64,000 nucleotides of DNA from Terriglobus sp. RCC_193. Lineage in GTDB: Bacteria > Acidobacteriota > Terriglobia > Terriglobales > Acidobacteriaceae. The DNA lies in assembly GCF_041355105.1 (NCBI RefSeq), contig NZ_JBFUPK010000001.1, forward strand, positions 1,736,001 to 1,800,000, given 5' to 3'. Under the pieces are notes generated by a model. That model was not told where the DNA came from, did not search any database, and was given only the letters and a program-made list of their open reading frames with translations. Both the position numbers and the translations under genes were made by a program. Below, one piece after another: positions 16,898 through 26,800 of this stretch (the first letter of the stretch is position 1; every line of letters starts with the position of its first letter).

Positions 16898-17048
16898 CAT
16901 GCCAGCAAAGGATGGTACATCGTTGCTCACAAGTCCAAGTGATCTGAAATCCGCAACCATCTTCCCTTTTATTTATCCTTAGAATTGGTGAATTTCCCGA
17001 AACATGCATGTCTTCACGGAACGACCAGGCTGCCTTTAGTCGAAACGA

Positions 17049-17088
17049 TTGTCAACTGTTATGCGACCGTATTATTGTGTACGTTACC
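17049..17088 (+). promoter_or_regulatory. Promoter with overlapping operator (site B2) of the GH36-GH95 operon
   Basis: TTGTCA (17049-17054) and TATTGT (17073-17078) are 18 bases apart. GTGTACGTTACC (17077-17088) overlaps the -10 edge and is the exact reverse complement of site A1 at 9338. A repressor bound here would cover the start of transcription. Confidence 0.5.
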
Positions 17089-17133
17089 GAAAGTCTCTCG
17101 CGCAACATGAAGGGCTATCGTCCAGGAGCATTC

Positions 17134-19362
17134 ATGCACTGTAGACTCACCGCCTCGTTTCGCTATTCGGCCTGCCTTGCCATTCTTTCCGCAGCAACTG
17201 CATTGGCGCAGCACTCGACAGAAGCCATTCATGTAGACGATGTGAGTCATATCTTCCGTATTGACGCGGCTGATACCACGTATGAATTCGGCGTGAACGA
17301 AGATAAGCGACTGCAGACGATCTACTGGGGAGAACGCCTTTCGGAGAAGGATCATCCGCAGCCTCCGAAAGCCGCACCCGGCGTGGCGTCCTTCGATTCA
17401 ACACGGAACACCACGCCTCTGGAATTTGACGCCTGGGGTGGTGGACTCTACGTGGAACCGAATTTGAAGGTCACCTTCCCGGACGGGAATCGCGATCTTG
17501 ACCTGCGGTATATCGGCTACAGTACGCGCGATGGCGTGTTGTCCGTGCAGATGAAAGACATCTCTCTCCCGGTTGCCGTCACGCTGCAGTACAAGGTCGA
17601 TGAAGCAACGGGTATCGTAGGCCGCCGCGCTCTTATTAAAAATGAGACTGCCAAACCCTTCGTCGCTGAATCAGCAAGCTCCGCCACGTGGAACCTGCCA
17701 CGCGGAACAAACTACATCCTGCGATACCTTTCCGGTCGCTGGGCTGGCGAATGGACAGTGAACGATCAAACTGTGAAGCCGGGGAAGACGATTCTGGAGA
17801 GTCGCCGTGGAACCACAGGATCGCAGAACAACCCGTGGTTTTCCATCCGCAAAAACGATACGACGGAAGAGAACGGCGACGTATGGTTCGGTGGATTGGC
17901 ATGGAGCGGTTCATGGCAGATCGCCATTGAACAGGATGCCGTGCAACAGGTGCGCATCACCGGCGGTTACAACCCCTTCGACTTCGGCTATCACCTGAAG
18001 GCAGGCGGAATGCTGGAAACACCCTGGTTTTATGCAGGCCATACCTCACATGGCTTGGGCGACGCGTCACGCAGGATGCACCACCTTGAGATGGACACAT
18101 TGGTCCCCCGTGCTCCACACGAGAGGCCGAGGCCGGTGTTGTACAACTCGTGGGAGGCAACCGAGTTCAAGGTGAACGAAGCCGGGCAGGAAGCATTGGC
18201 GGAGAAGGCTGCCGCCATTGGAGCAGAACGCTTTGTCATGGATGATGGCTGGTTCGGCATGCGTAACAACGATCACGCCGGGCTGGGCGATTGGACAGTG
18301 AACCCGCAGAAATTTCCAAACGGACTGAAGCCATTGATCGACAAGGTTCATTCTCTGCACATGGACTTTGGCCTATGGGTTGAACCGGAGATGGTGAATC
18401 CGGACAGCGATTTGTATCGCAAACACCCAGACTGGGTGTTGAACTTTGCCGGACGTCCACGTACGGAAGGCCGCAATCAGCTTGTGTTGAATCTTGCGCG
18501 CGAAGACGTGCGGCAGTACGTCTACTCGTCCCTCGACAAGCTACTTACAGAGAATGACATTGCCTTCTTTAAGTGGGACTACAACCGCAATTGGTCCGAG
18601 CCCGGCTGGCCCGCAGTCGCTCCAGACGAACAGAAGAATGTCTATGTGGACTTCATCCGCAACTTCTACAGCATCCTCGAGGAATTGCGGAAGAAGCATC
18701 CTAATATCGAGATTGAATCCTGCTCCGGTGGTGGTAGTCGCGTTGATCTTGGAGTAATCCACTTGACCGACGAAGTTTGGCCCTCCGATAACACGGACGC
18801 CTTCGACCGCCTGCGGATTCAGTACGGGTTTACGCAGGCCTATGCTCCGGGCATCATGATGGCCTGGGTTACGGATTCACCCACATGGGTAAACCAGCGC
18901 ACACTGTCGCTTCCCTATCGCTTCCTATCTTCGATGCAGGGTTCACTTGGCGTTGGAGCGAACCTGACGAAGTTTACTTCGGAAGAACTCGAGACATCGC
19001 GCAAGATGATTGCAGAGTATAAGAACCTCCGCGAAACTGTGCAGCGAGGTGACCTGTATCGTCTTATATCTCCAACCGATGGCAGCGAAGCGTCCGTAAC
19101 AGAATCCGTTTCGCGCGATAGACAGCAGGCGGTCCTCTTTGCGTTTCTGCATTCGAGCACGGAACTGTATTCCTATCCGCGCATCTTCCTCCGTGGCCTC
19201 GATCCAGACCGCGTTTATACCCTCCGCGCAATCGAGGGCAAAGCCAATAGTGACACGCCCACATCAGCAACCGGATCATATTGGATGCATCGCGGAATCG
19301 ATGTCGATCTGCGGGGCGACTTTCAAGCCACCGCATTTGTATTGCAAGGAGCAAGCCATTGA
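17134..19362 (+). CDS. GH36 alpha-galactosidase, secreted
   Basis: ATG 17134 follows AGGAG and begins a signal peptide (MHCRLTASFRYSACLAILSA, cleavage near ALAQ); upstream in-frame starts overlap the promoter/operator. The 742-residue protein has the GH36 plan: N-terminal beta-sandwich (to about 330), a (beta/alpha)8 barrel and a C-terminal beta domain. Barrel motifs include FVMDDGWFG, FGLWVEPEMVNPDSDL, FFKWDYNR with nucleophile Asp482, ESCSGGGSRVDLG, and WPSDNTDAFDRL with acid/base Asp552; the 70-residue spacing is that of bacterial GH36. It removes terminal alpha-galactose from oligosaccharides, probably in the periplasm. It is coupled to the GH95 gene by an overlapping stop/start. Confidence 0.94.
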   Translation: MHCRLTASFRYSACLAILSAATALAQHSTEAIHVDDVSHIFRIDAADTTYEFGVNEDKRLQTIYWGERLSEKDHPQPPKAAPGVASFDSTRNTTPLEFDAWGGGLYVEPNLKVTFPDGNRDLDLRYIGYSTRDGVLSVQMKDISLPVAVTLQYKVDEATGIVGRRALIKNETAKPFVAESASSATWNLPRGTNYILRYLSGRWAGEWTVNDQTVKPGKTILESRRGTTGSQNNPWFSIRKNDTTEENGDVWFGGLAWSGSWQIAIEQDAVQQVRITGGYNPFDFGYHLKAGGMLETPWFYAGHTSHGLGDASRRMHHLEMDTLVPRAPHERPRPVLYNSWEATEFKVNEAGQEALAEKAAAIGAERFVMDDGWFGMRNNDHAGLGDWTVNPQKFPNGLKPLIDKVHSLHMDFGLWVEPEMVNPDSDLYRKHPDWVLNFAGRPRTEGRNQLVLNLAREDVRQYVYSSLDKLLTENDIAFFKWDYNRNWSEPGWPAVAPDEQKNVYVDFIRNFYSILEELRKKHPNIEIESCSGGGSRVDLGVIHLTDEVWPSDNTDAFDRLRIQYGFTQAYAPGIMMAWVTDSPTWVNQRTLSLPYRFLSSMQGSLGVGANLTKFTSEELETSRKMIAEYKNLRETVQRGDLYRLISPTDGSEASVTESVSRDRQQAVLFAFLHSSTELYSYPRIFLRGLDPDRVYTLRAIEGKANSDTPTSATGSYWMHRGIDVDLRGDFQATAFVLQGASH

Positions 19363-21824
19363 GTACCCGTCGTGAATTCCTCGCAGGGGCAGCTGCAGTA
19401 GCAGCCGTAACAGCCGGAAGGCCTCTCCATGCATCGGTATCTTCTACCGCAAACCCGACGACTACGCTCTGGTATCGCCAGGAAGCGAAGAATTGGCTGG
19501 AGGCACTTCCACTAGGCAATGGCAATCAAGGCGTCATGATTTTCGGTGGCGTAACAACAGAGCGACTTGCGCTATCGGACTCCACCGCCTGGTCCGGTGC
19601 GCCGAACGAACACTCTGTTAATCCAGAAGCAAAGGCGCATGTTGCTGAGATTCGTCAGCTACTGTTTGATGGCAAATACATTGAAGCGACGCAACTTAGC
19701 CGCAAATACATCGCAGGCAACGCTACGAATTTCGGAACGAACCTGCCCCTGCCCGATTTACTCATCGACTTCGAAACGCCATCTCATCCCATTACGGAAT
19801 ACCGCCGCGCTCTCACTCTGGACGATGCAGTGGCAGGAGTATCCTTCCAATCCACAGGACAGCAATACGCTCGCGAAGCTTTCGCATCACATGCACATCG
19901 ACTTATCGTTTATCGCATTGCGCATCCTGCATCGTTCCACATTCACTTTGCCGCATCACAACTTCCCACCACGGTACACACCGAAGACAATCGAATGGTG
20001 TTGCGCAGCCGTGCCGTGGAAACGAAGCACAGCGATGGCAAGTCTGGTGTCAATTTCGAAATTCATGTTGAAGTCATCCCGCAAGGTGGGCATGTCGAGC
20101 CAAACCCCAATGGTATTGAGATAAAGGAAGTACACACTGCCACAGTCCTCATCGCAATCGCGACATCCTTCCACGGCAACGATCCGAATGCTGTCTGTCA
20201 ACAAACGTTGGCAGCCGCGCGCGATGTGTCATACGACAAGCTGAAAGAAGCACACATCGCAGATTACGCGCCGCTCTTCCGAAGGATGTCCTTCCATCTC
20301 GGTGACGATACAAACGCAGACAGTCCGACTGACTTGCGCAGGAACGCAGTGAAGAAAGGTGCCAGCGATCCCGCATTGCATACGCTCTTTTTTCAGTTTG
20401 GGCGCTATCTTACAATCGCCGGATCACGTGCTGACTCGCAGCTTCCACTGGCACTGCAGGGCATTTGGAATGACGGGCTTGCTGCAGCCATGGGATGGAC
20501 TGATGACTTCCATTTGGACATCAATACACAGCAGAATTACTGGGCCGCGGAAGTCTGCAACTTATCCGAATGCCAGATGCCGCTGTTTCGCTTTCTTGAG
20601 TTCCTGCGAATTGCAGGTCAAAAGCCGGCCAGGGAGATGTACGACGCTCCCGGCTGGATTGCACACACTGTCACCAACCCGTGGGGCTACACCGCGCCGG
20701 GGGATGTGGGATGGGGTAACGTTCCAGTTGCAGGTGTCTGGCTTTCGCTACAACTGTGGGAGCACTACCGTTTCACCAACGACACAGTATTCCTACGACA
20801 GACAGCTTTTCCTATCCTTCGTGATGCAGCCGAATTCTTCCTGGCATACATGACTACAGAACCTGCGCATGGATGGCTGGTGACAGGACCATCTGAATCA
20901 CCAGAAAATGCGTTCAAAGATCCGCATGGCGGTAACGCCAGCGAGAGCATGATGCCCACAATGGATCGTGTGATGACCTTTGCGCTCTTCGATATCTGCG
21001 AGCAGGCTTGCAAGGTTCTCAATTCCGACATGTCACTCGTCGAACGAGTCAAGGTGGCAAAAGCTAAGTTGCCTCCACTCCAGATAGGAAGCCACGGACA
21101 ATTACAGGAATGGCTGCACGACTTTGAGGACGCCTATCCGAATCATCGCCACACATCGCATCTGACGTCTCTCTACCCGGAGTCGCAAGTGGATGTACGA
21201 GCAACCCCCTCGTTAGCGCATGCCGCGGAGGTAACAATTCAGCGCCGTGTCGCAGCACCGGATTGGGAGCAGACGGAATGGGGCCGCGCCAATTTCATGG
21301 CCTTCTATGCGCGCCTGTTGAAGGGTGACGAATCGGTTCACTATCTTAACGATTTGCTCTCCCACGCCACCGCCGATAATTTGCTCACATTTTCTCAAGG
21401 AGGCGTCGCCGGAGCCGAGCAGAACATCTTTGCGATCGATGGTAATACTGCCGGAACAGCAGCGATTGCAGAGATGCTGCTTCAATCGCAACGAGGTGAG
21501 ATTGAATTGCTACCTGCACTGCCAGCAGCATGGCCCAGCGGCGAAGTACGCGGTCTCTGCGGACGAGGAGGTTATATCGTCGACATTGCATGGCGTAACA
21601 GTGTGCTTGTCAGCGCAAGCATTCGTAGCCGCTTTTCTGGAGCGATTCCCATTCGCTATCGTGAATCAGTGAAAACGTTCCGTATGACCGCTGGCTCCAC
21701 ACTGCGGATCCGCCCAGCAATGTTCGATAAAGAGAAGAGCACGGCTAAAGCCGCCCTCTTACTTTGCAGGAAGGAAACGGATTGCGGCTCCGCCACCAGG
21801 CGCAAGGTTCAGGTTGAGTATTGA
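19359..21824 (+). CDS. GH95 family alpha-L-fucosidase (or alpha-L-galactosidase), Tat-exported
   Basis: I use TTG 19359: AAGGAG (19346-19351) sits 7 bases upstream, it overlaps the GH36 stop (TTGA), and it yields a twin-arginine signal (STRREFLAGAAAVAAVTAG). An upstream ATG at 19281 lies deep inside GH36 and spoils the signal. The 821-residue protein shows GH95 hallmarks: LWYRQEAKNWLEALPLGNG, GGVTTERLALSDSTAWSG, the active-site strand DINTQQNYWAAE (about residue 390), HRHTSHLTSLYPESQV, and the C-terminal LLPALPAAWPSGEVRGL. The family hydrolyses alpha-1,2-L-fucose or alpha-L-galactose by inversion. Its last 22 codons overlap the convergent GH97 gene. Confidence 0.92.
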   Translation: MSTRREFLAGAAAVAAVTAGRPLHASVSSTANPTTTLWYRQEAKNWLEALPLGNGNQGVMIFGGVTTERLALSDSTAWSGAPNEHSVNPEAKAHVAEIRQLLFDGKYIEATQLSRKYIAGNATNFGTNLPLPDLLIDFETPSHPITEYRRALTLDDAVAGVSFQSTGQQYAREAFASHAHRLIVYRIAHPASFHIHFAASQLPTTVHTEDNRMVLRSRAVETKHSDGKSGVNFEIHVEVIPQGGHVEPNPNGIEIKEVHTATVLIAIATSFHGNDPNAVCQQTLAAARDVSYDKLKEAHIADYAPLFRRMSFHLGDDTNADSPTDLRRNAVKKGASDPALHTLFFQFGRYLTIAGSRADSQLPLALQGIWNDGLAAAMGWTDDFHLDINTQQNYWAAEVCNLSECQMPLFRFLEFLRIAGQKPAREMYDAPGWIAHTVTNPWGYTAPGDVGWGNVPVAGVWLSLQLWEHYRFTNDTVFLRQTAFPILRDAAEFFLAYMTTEPAHGWLVTGPSESPENAFKDPHGGNASESMMPTMDRVMTFALFDICEQACKVLNSDMSLVERVKVAKAKLPPLQIGSHGQLQEWLHDFEDAYPNHRHTSHLTSLYPESQVDVRATPSLAHAAEVTIQRRVAAPDWEQTEWGRANFMAFYARLLKGDESVHYLNDLLSHATADNLLTFSQGGVAGAEQNIFAIDGNTAGTAAIAEMLLQSQRGEIELLPALPAAWPSGEVRGLCGRGGYIVDIAWRNSVLVSASIRSRFSGAIPIRYRESVKTFRMTAGSTLRIRPAMFDKEKSTAKAALLLCRKETDCGSATRRKVQVEY

Positions 21825-23762
21825 AGCAGACGTGACGGAAACCTTGCGAATGTTGACTTGCTTCGGTTGCGTTGCCGCGTCCGTCCCATCCTCATACACC
21901 TCAGCGATATAGTTGCCGGTGCCTAAAAACTTCAGCGGTACCTTCAGTTCTCGGGGTGTCCAGTTCGTCATGCTGCCCAGGTACCACTCATTGCCGTGAC
22001 GACGCGCAACGATGGAGTACTCACTAACGTCTCCCCCCACGACATGTGTTTCATCCCATGCCGTGGGAACATCCTTCAGAAACTGGAAAGCGGCAGCGGC
22101 TTCTCCCTCATAGTTCTGCGGGCTGTCGGACACCATCGGGACTGGGTTTTCATACACAACATACAGAGCAAGCTGTTGCGCTCGGGTCCCCATCACCTGT
22201 GGCGAGGCATTACGGGCAACGAAGCTATCTTCTGTCTGACTGTCGAATGCGCCCGCGGTGTAGTCCATCGGGCCTGCAAGAGCGCGTGTCCATGCGAAGA
22301 CAGATCGATCCACTGGGCTGTCGCGACGGCCCACCTTGTTGTTCTCAAGCCCCAGCACAGCCTCATAGCTCATCACATTGGGATAAGTGCGCATGATGCC
22401 CCACGGCGTATGGCATCCATGAAAATCCACCATCAGATGATGAGCAGCAGCTTCGCGTGCCACATCGTAAAAGAACTGAATGCCTTCTTGATCGTCACGG
22501 TTTACAAAGTCAATTTTCATACCCGCCACGCCCCACTTCTCATACAGCGGAAAGGCTTCCTTCATCTGTTCCATTACTGCAGCGGAATAAAGCCAGATCC
22601 ATACCTTTACATGCTTCGTGGCGGCATACTTCACCAGTTCCGGAATGTCGACTTTCCCATTCATCTTTGTGATGTCGCCACCGGACCAGCCAGCGTCGAG
22701 GAAGAAATAGGGGAAGCCTGACTTAGCCGCAAAGTCCACGTAATACTTCATCGTCTCTGTAGTGAATTGCGCATTGCCAGATTCGCCCTTTGCGTTCACG
22801 TTATCAACCCACCAGTTCCACGAAGCCTTTCCCGGTTGGATCCAGCTTGTATCCTTCACCCGGCTGGGTGGATTCAGGTCTGTTTGCAGATTGCTCTCCA
22901 GCAGTTCTCCCGGCGTATCGGCAATGCCCAGCACGCGCCACGCTGAATGATGCGGTAGCGTTCCGGTAACCGCAAAGGATGGATCATCCCACCGCGGCGA
23001 CAGTTTTACGCGAAGCATATGTCCTGCCCAGCTGCCGGTTGGATTCGTGACGTAGGCCGAGCTATTCCCTTCCAGGTCAGCTTCCATTAAGGAAATCCAT
23101 GCATCGCCCGGTTGGTGCAGCAATGTAGGCATGCCGATAAGGAAATGGCTGGCAACGCCACCCTGATTACTCAATGCAGAAAGGTTATAGCGCACATATT
23201 CGCTCTCATAACTGGAACGATAATTCGGCAGCGCCAGCACCCATGCTGTATCGTCCTGGCTGAAGCGAAACTCCGTCTCTTCATTCCGCAAACGAAGTTC
23301 GGTATTGCCACGTGGCGGAGCAGGCAACACATAACGAAAAGCGATACCACTGTTATATGCCCGCGCTTCCACAACCAGACTGCGCCCGTTCCCATCATGT
23401 TCTCGTACCGTCAGCGAAAGCGCGTTATAGGCATCGTGAACATGGCTTACCTTCGAAAACATCAGCGGATAGTCATCGATCGCGCTCGACGATTTTGTAT
23501 CCGCGATCGTTACGTTCTCTCCCAATGGAAGCTGATCATCCAATGCAAGTCCCATTGCGGAAGCATCAATGATCGGCTTTCCCTTAAACGTAACTGCATA
23601 CTGCAATTGTCCGCTTCCCTGCGTTGCGAGTGGCTTCGATGTGTTCACAGAAAACGTCATAACCAATCGCCCATCGGGTGACTGCAAACGCTTGTCCTGG
23701 GCACGTGTTTGCTGCAATGCACTCAAGGCAATCAATCCAATCAGAATCCAGTGTTTCCTCAT
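21759..23762 (-). CDS. GH97 retaining-type glycosidase, probable alpha-galactosidase
   Basis: The start at 23762 has GAGAGGA six bases upstream and gives a signal peptide (MRKHWILIGLIALSALQQTRAQ). The 667-residue protein has the GH97 N-terminal beta-supersandwich (to about 270), a catalytic barrel and a C-terminal beta domain. Asp418 in GVAGMKIDFVNRDDQ takes the place of the nucleophile of retaining GH97 members, and Glu473 in VMSYEAVLGLE fits the acid/base 55 residues later; inverting (SusB-like) members lack that Asp. This favours alpha-galactosidase over alpha-glucosidase. It lies downstream of the TonB receptor on the same strand, a usual pairing of outer-membrane import and periplasmic hydrolysis. 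Confidence 0.92.
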   Translation of the reverse strand: MRKHWILIGLIALSALQQTRAQDKRLQSPDGRLVMTFSVNTSKPLATQGSGQLQYAVTFKGKPIIDASAMGLALDDQLPLGENVTIADTKSSSAIDDYPLMFSKVSHVHDAYNALSLTVREHDGNGRSLVVEARAYNSGIAFRYVLPAPPRGNTELRLRNEETEFRFSQDDTAWVLALPNYRSSYESEYVRYNLSALSNQGGVASHFLIGMPTLLHQPGDAWISLMEADLEGNSSAYVTNPTGSWAGHMLRVKLSPRWDDPSFAVTGTLPHHSAWRVLGIADTPGELLESNLQTDLNPPSRVKDTSWIQPGKASWNWWVDNVNAKGESGNAQFTTETMKYYVDFAAKSGFPYFFLDAGWSGGDITKMNGKVDIPELVKYAATKHVKVWIWLYSAAVMEQMKEAFPLYEKWGVAGMKIDFVNRDDQEGIQFFYDVAREAAAHHLMVDFHGCHTPWGIMRTYPNVMSYEAVLGLENNKVGRRDSPVDRSVFAWTRALAGPMDYTAGAFDSQTEDSFVARNASPQVMGTRAQQLALYVVYENPVPMVSDSPQNYEGEAAAAFQFLKDVPTAWDETHVVGGDVSEYSIVARRHGNEWYLGSMTNWTPRELKVPLKFLGTGNYIAEVYEDGTDAATQPKQVNIRKVSVTSASILNLNLAPGGGAAIRFLPAK

Positions 23763-23893
23763 TACATGTCCTCTCACGTGCAGTTATCGCATATGTGAAG
23801 TAAGTGCAGTTACAGAAACGGACTGCATCCCACCATAAAGAACGGCAGGACGCAGACCCGATACGTCTTGTCCCAAGTTGGAGGTACTCCTGC

Positions 23894-26800
23894 TTAGAAG
23901 TAATACTTCGCCGCAAGCTGAATAAAGCGAGCATCCGGTGTGTTTGCGCCGAAGTTCTTCGGCCCGTCGATACGTCCGCCTGATACCGGATCATCATTCT
24001 GGACGCCTGGATTACCCCAGGTCGGGTGGTTGAATACGTTGAAGATATCGGCGCGCAACTGGAGACTCTGCTCCCGCCAGATGGTGAAGTTCTTGAACAG
24101 CGATACGTCGTTGCGCCAGTAGCCAGGGCCATAAACGATGTTCTGCTTACCGCCAAGGAACTGTGCCACCAGGTTCGGATCAGTCACACCCGATGCATAA
24201 CGACAGGCCACGCCGTTCTGCACCGTACCAACAGGCGATCCCGGAGCGCAGATCAGGTTGCCCGCGTTCACCATTCCCATCGGCTCCGCCAGCGAACACG
24301 GGTTATACCAGTGCGCCTTGGTCTTCACCTGTGTGGGACAAGGTGTAGTGCTGCTCCCCAGTGTTCCCGGAATCCCTGTATCTCCTGTGCGGAAGGGATC
24401 GGTCACGAGTACCGGACGAGAACCAGCACCAGCGACATTCGATGTGGTTGTTCCCATACCGAAGGGTGTTCCTCCCTGTGCAGTAAAGGTGTCGCTGATC
24501 TCCCATCCTCCCAGCACAAGATCCATTGCGCGATTGCCCTTCATGTACTTCCGTCCACGTCCAAATGGCAGCTCATAGTAACCATTCAGTGTGACGCGAT
24601 TGCGCACGTCGTACGACGAGTTGGTGTATTCGAACTTAGGCCCACCAAGCAGGTAATACGTACGGGTGCCAACAGCAGTGGATAAACCGCCCGAAGAACT
24701 GGTGTTGTCCATCGCATGGCCCCAGGTATAGGTAGCCAGGAAGTTCAACCCATTGGAAAAGCGCTTTTCCAGTTTGGCCTGCAGCGAGTTGTAACTGCTG
24801 TAGCCCGTGTACACCGTCGCGCCAATACCACCTAACGTCGGGAAGGGCTGATACGGTTGAGTATTCAATCCCGCCTGATAAAGCGCAACGTTCGAATTTT
24901 GCGCAAAGTAGGTTGTAAGATGCCGCGATTCGTTGCCAACATAAGCAATCGAGCTGACCAGGTTATTGGACAGTGCATACTGCACTGACAGGCTGTAGTT
25001 CTGGGTATATGGCGTCTGCAGGTTTGCAGATGTCGAATGGAACCCCGGAAACCCTGTTGCAGCAGTAACAGGTGTCAGTGTCGGCAGTCCTGATTCCAAT
25101 GTGTAGGGGAATGGTGTCGAGCAGTTTCCTACAGTACAGCTTTGCTCAGGGAAGCTCTGGGAAAGGCTATATGGATAGTTCGCTCCCAGGTTTCCGTTGC
25201 CGTTGCTCTCCAGGCCACCGTAGAAGATACCGACACCGCCGCGAAGGACAGTTCTCTCATTTGCTTTGTATGAGAATCCAAAACGAGGAGCGAAGTTCGT
25301 CTTCTGCGAAGTGACCAGGCGGTTGTTTCCTACATACTGAATCTGGACATTGTTTGCAGCCAGCGTGTTGATGAATTCCGGCGCAAGCGCCACGCTCTGC
25401 TGCGACGTTGGCAACTGGAATACACCAGCTCCAGTTCCCGCTCCAACTGCCGTGGGAATGAAATTCGCCTGACGGTCACGCGACTCTGCCAGTGGCTGGT
25501 AAAAGTCCCAGCGCAAGCCAATGTTAAGCGTTAGGTTTGGTGTAAGGCGCCAGTCGTCCTGCGCATAGCCTGAGTTGTACCACTGCTGATCATGAATGCC
25601 TGGGGCATTCGTGATGTAAGCACTTGCTACACGTCCTGAGAGGAAATCCGCGACGCCGGAACTCAGCGAAGTTCCTGGAATTTTCGTGTAGTGGCCGTTG
25701 AAAGTGAAGTTTCCACGCGGACTGTCCGCATAGGTGTAATAGAAACGAACATTCTGGAACGCCACACCAAACTTCATGGAGTGCTTTCCTTTGATGTACG
25801 TCAGGTTATCCAGAATCTGATACACATTCTGCGACTCGCGCGATGTGCCCGTGGAACCGAATTGCGACAGGCCGACAGCACCCCCGATCTGCACCAGCGG
25901 GAGACCGCAGAATCCAGGAACGCACGGAACATTTCCAAACCCGAGCGAGCTGGCAATGGTTCCATTGAAACCATTCGGTGTGTCGAAGTTAAAGACACCC
26001 CAGTTATAGCCAAAGCGGAATTCGTTAATCAACGATGGCGTAAAGGTATGTGTGTAAGAGCCCATACCGTTCTCAGCAAGGTTACTCTGGATGTATCCAC
26101 CATAGCCGCTACCGTCAAGAACAGGTCCAAGAGGAAGTGCGCTCTTCACGATCTGATGGACATAGCTGAAGCGCCCGTACACCAGGTCCTTGGGACTAGC
26201 GTTCCAGTCCACACGCTGATCGAACTGCGTGGTACTGTCCAGGCGCGGCACATTCTGAACGTAGTTCTGCTGTAGCCCCGTTCCGTTATTCGGAGTCGGA
26301 TACATATTCAAAATGCGCAGCGCGTTCTGATCGATATCTGCGGTGCACATTACATTTTCTGCGTTTCCGCACGGAGCACCCAAAGCCACTGTCCCATTGG
26401 TATTCGGCTGCTTCAGGTGGATTGGCTGGTTGAAGCCGCTGACGGTTGGATTCAGCAACTCCGTAAAGTTACCCTGCCGCTCCAACGCAGATGGCACGTT
26501 CAGGCGGTTCACCTGTGCGTTGGTAATACGGTTTGCCTCAACGTCACCGAAGTAGAACAGCTTGTTTTTGATCAGCGGGAACCCGATGGTTGCACCGAAC
26601 TGGTTCTGATGAAAGCGTGGAACGGTAAGGGCATTCCAGTCCTTCGCATTCATCTTGTCGCTACGAAAGTATTCCCAGAAATTGCCGTGAATCTGGTTCG
26701 TTCCGGACTTGATGCTGGCATTCATCACAGCGCCGGCAGAGTGACCAAACTCTGCGGAGTAATTGCTCGTCTGGATGTTGAACTCCGCCAGCGCATCCGG

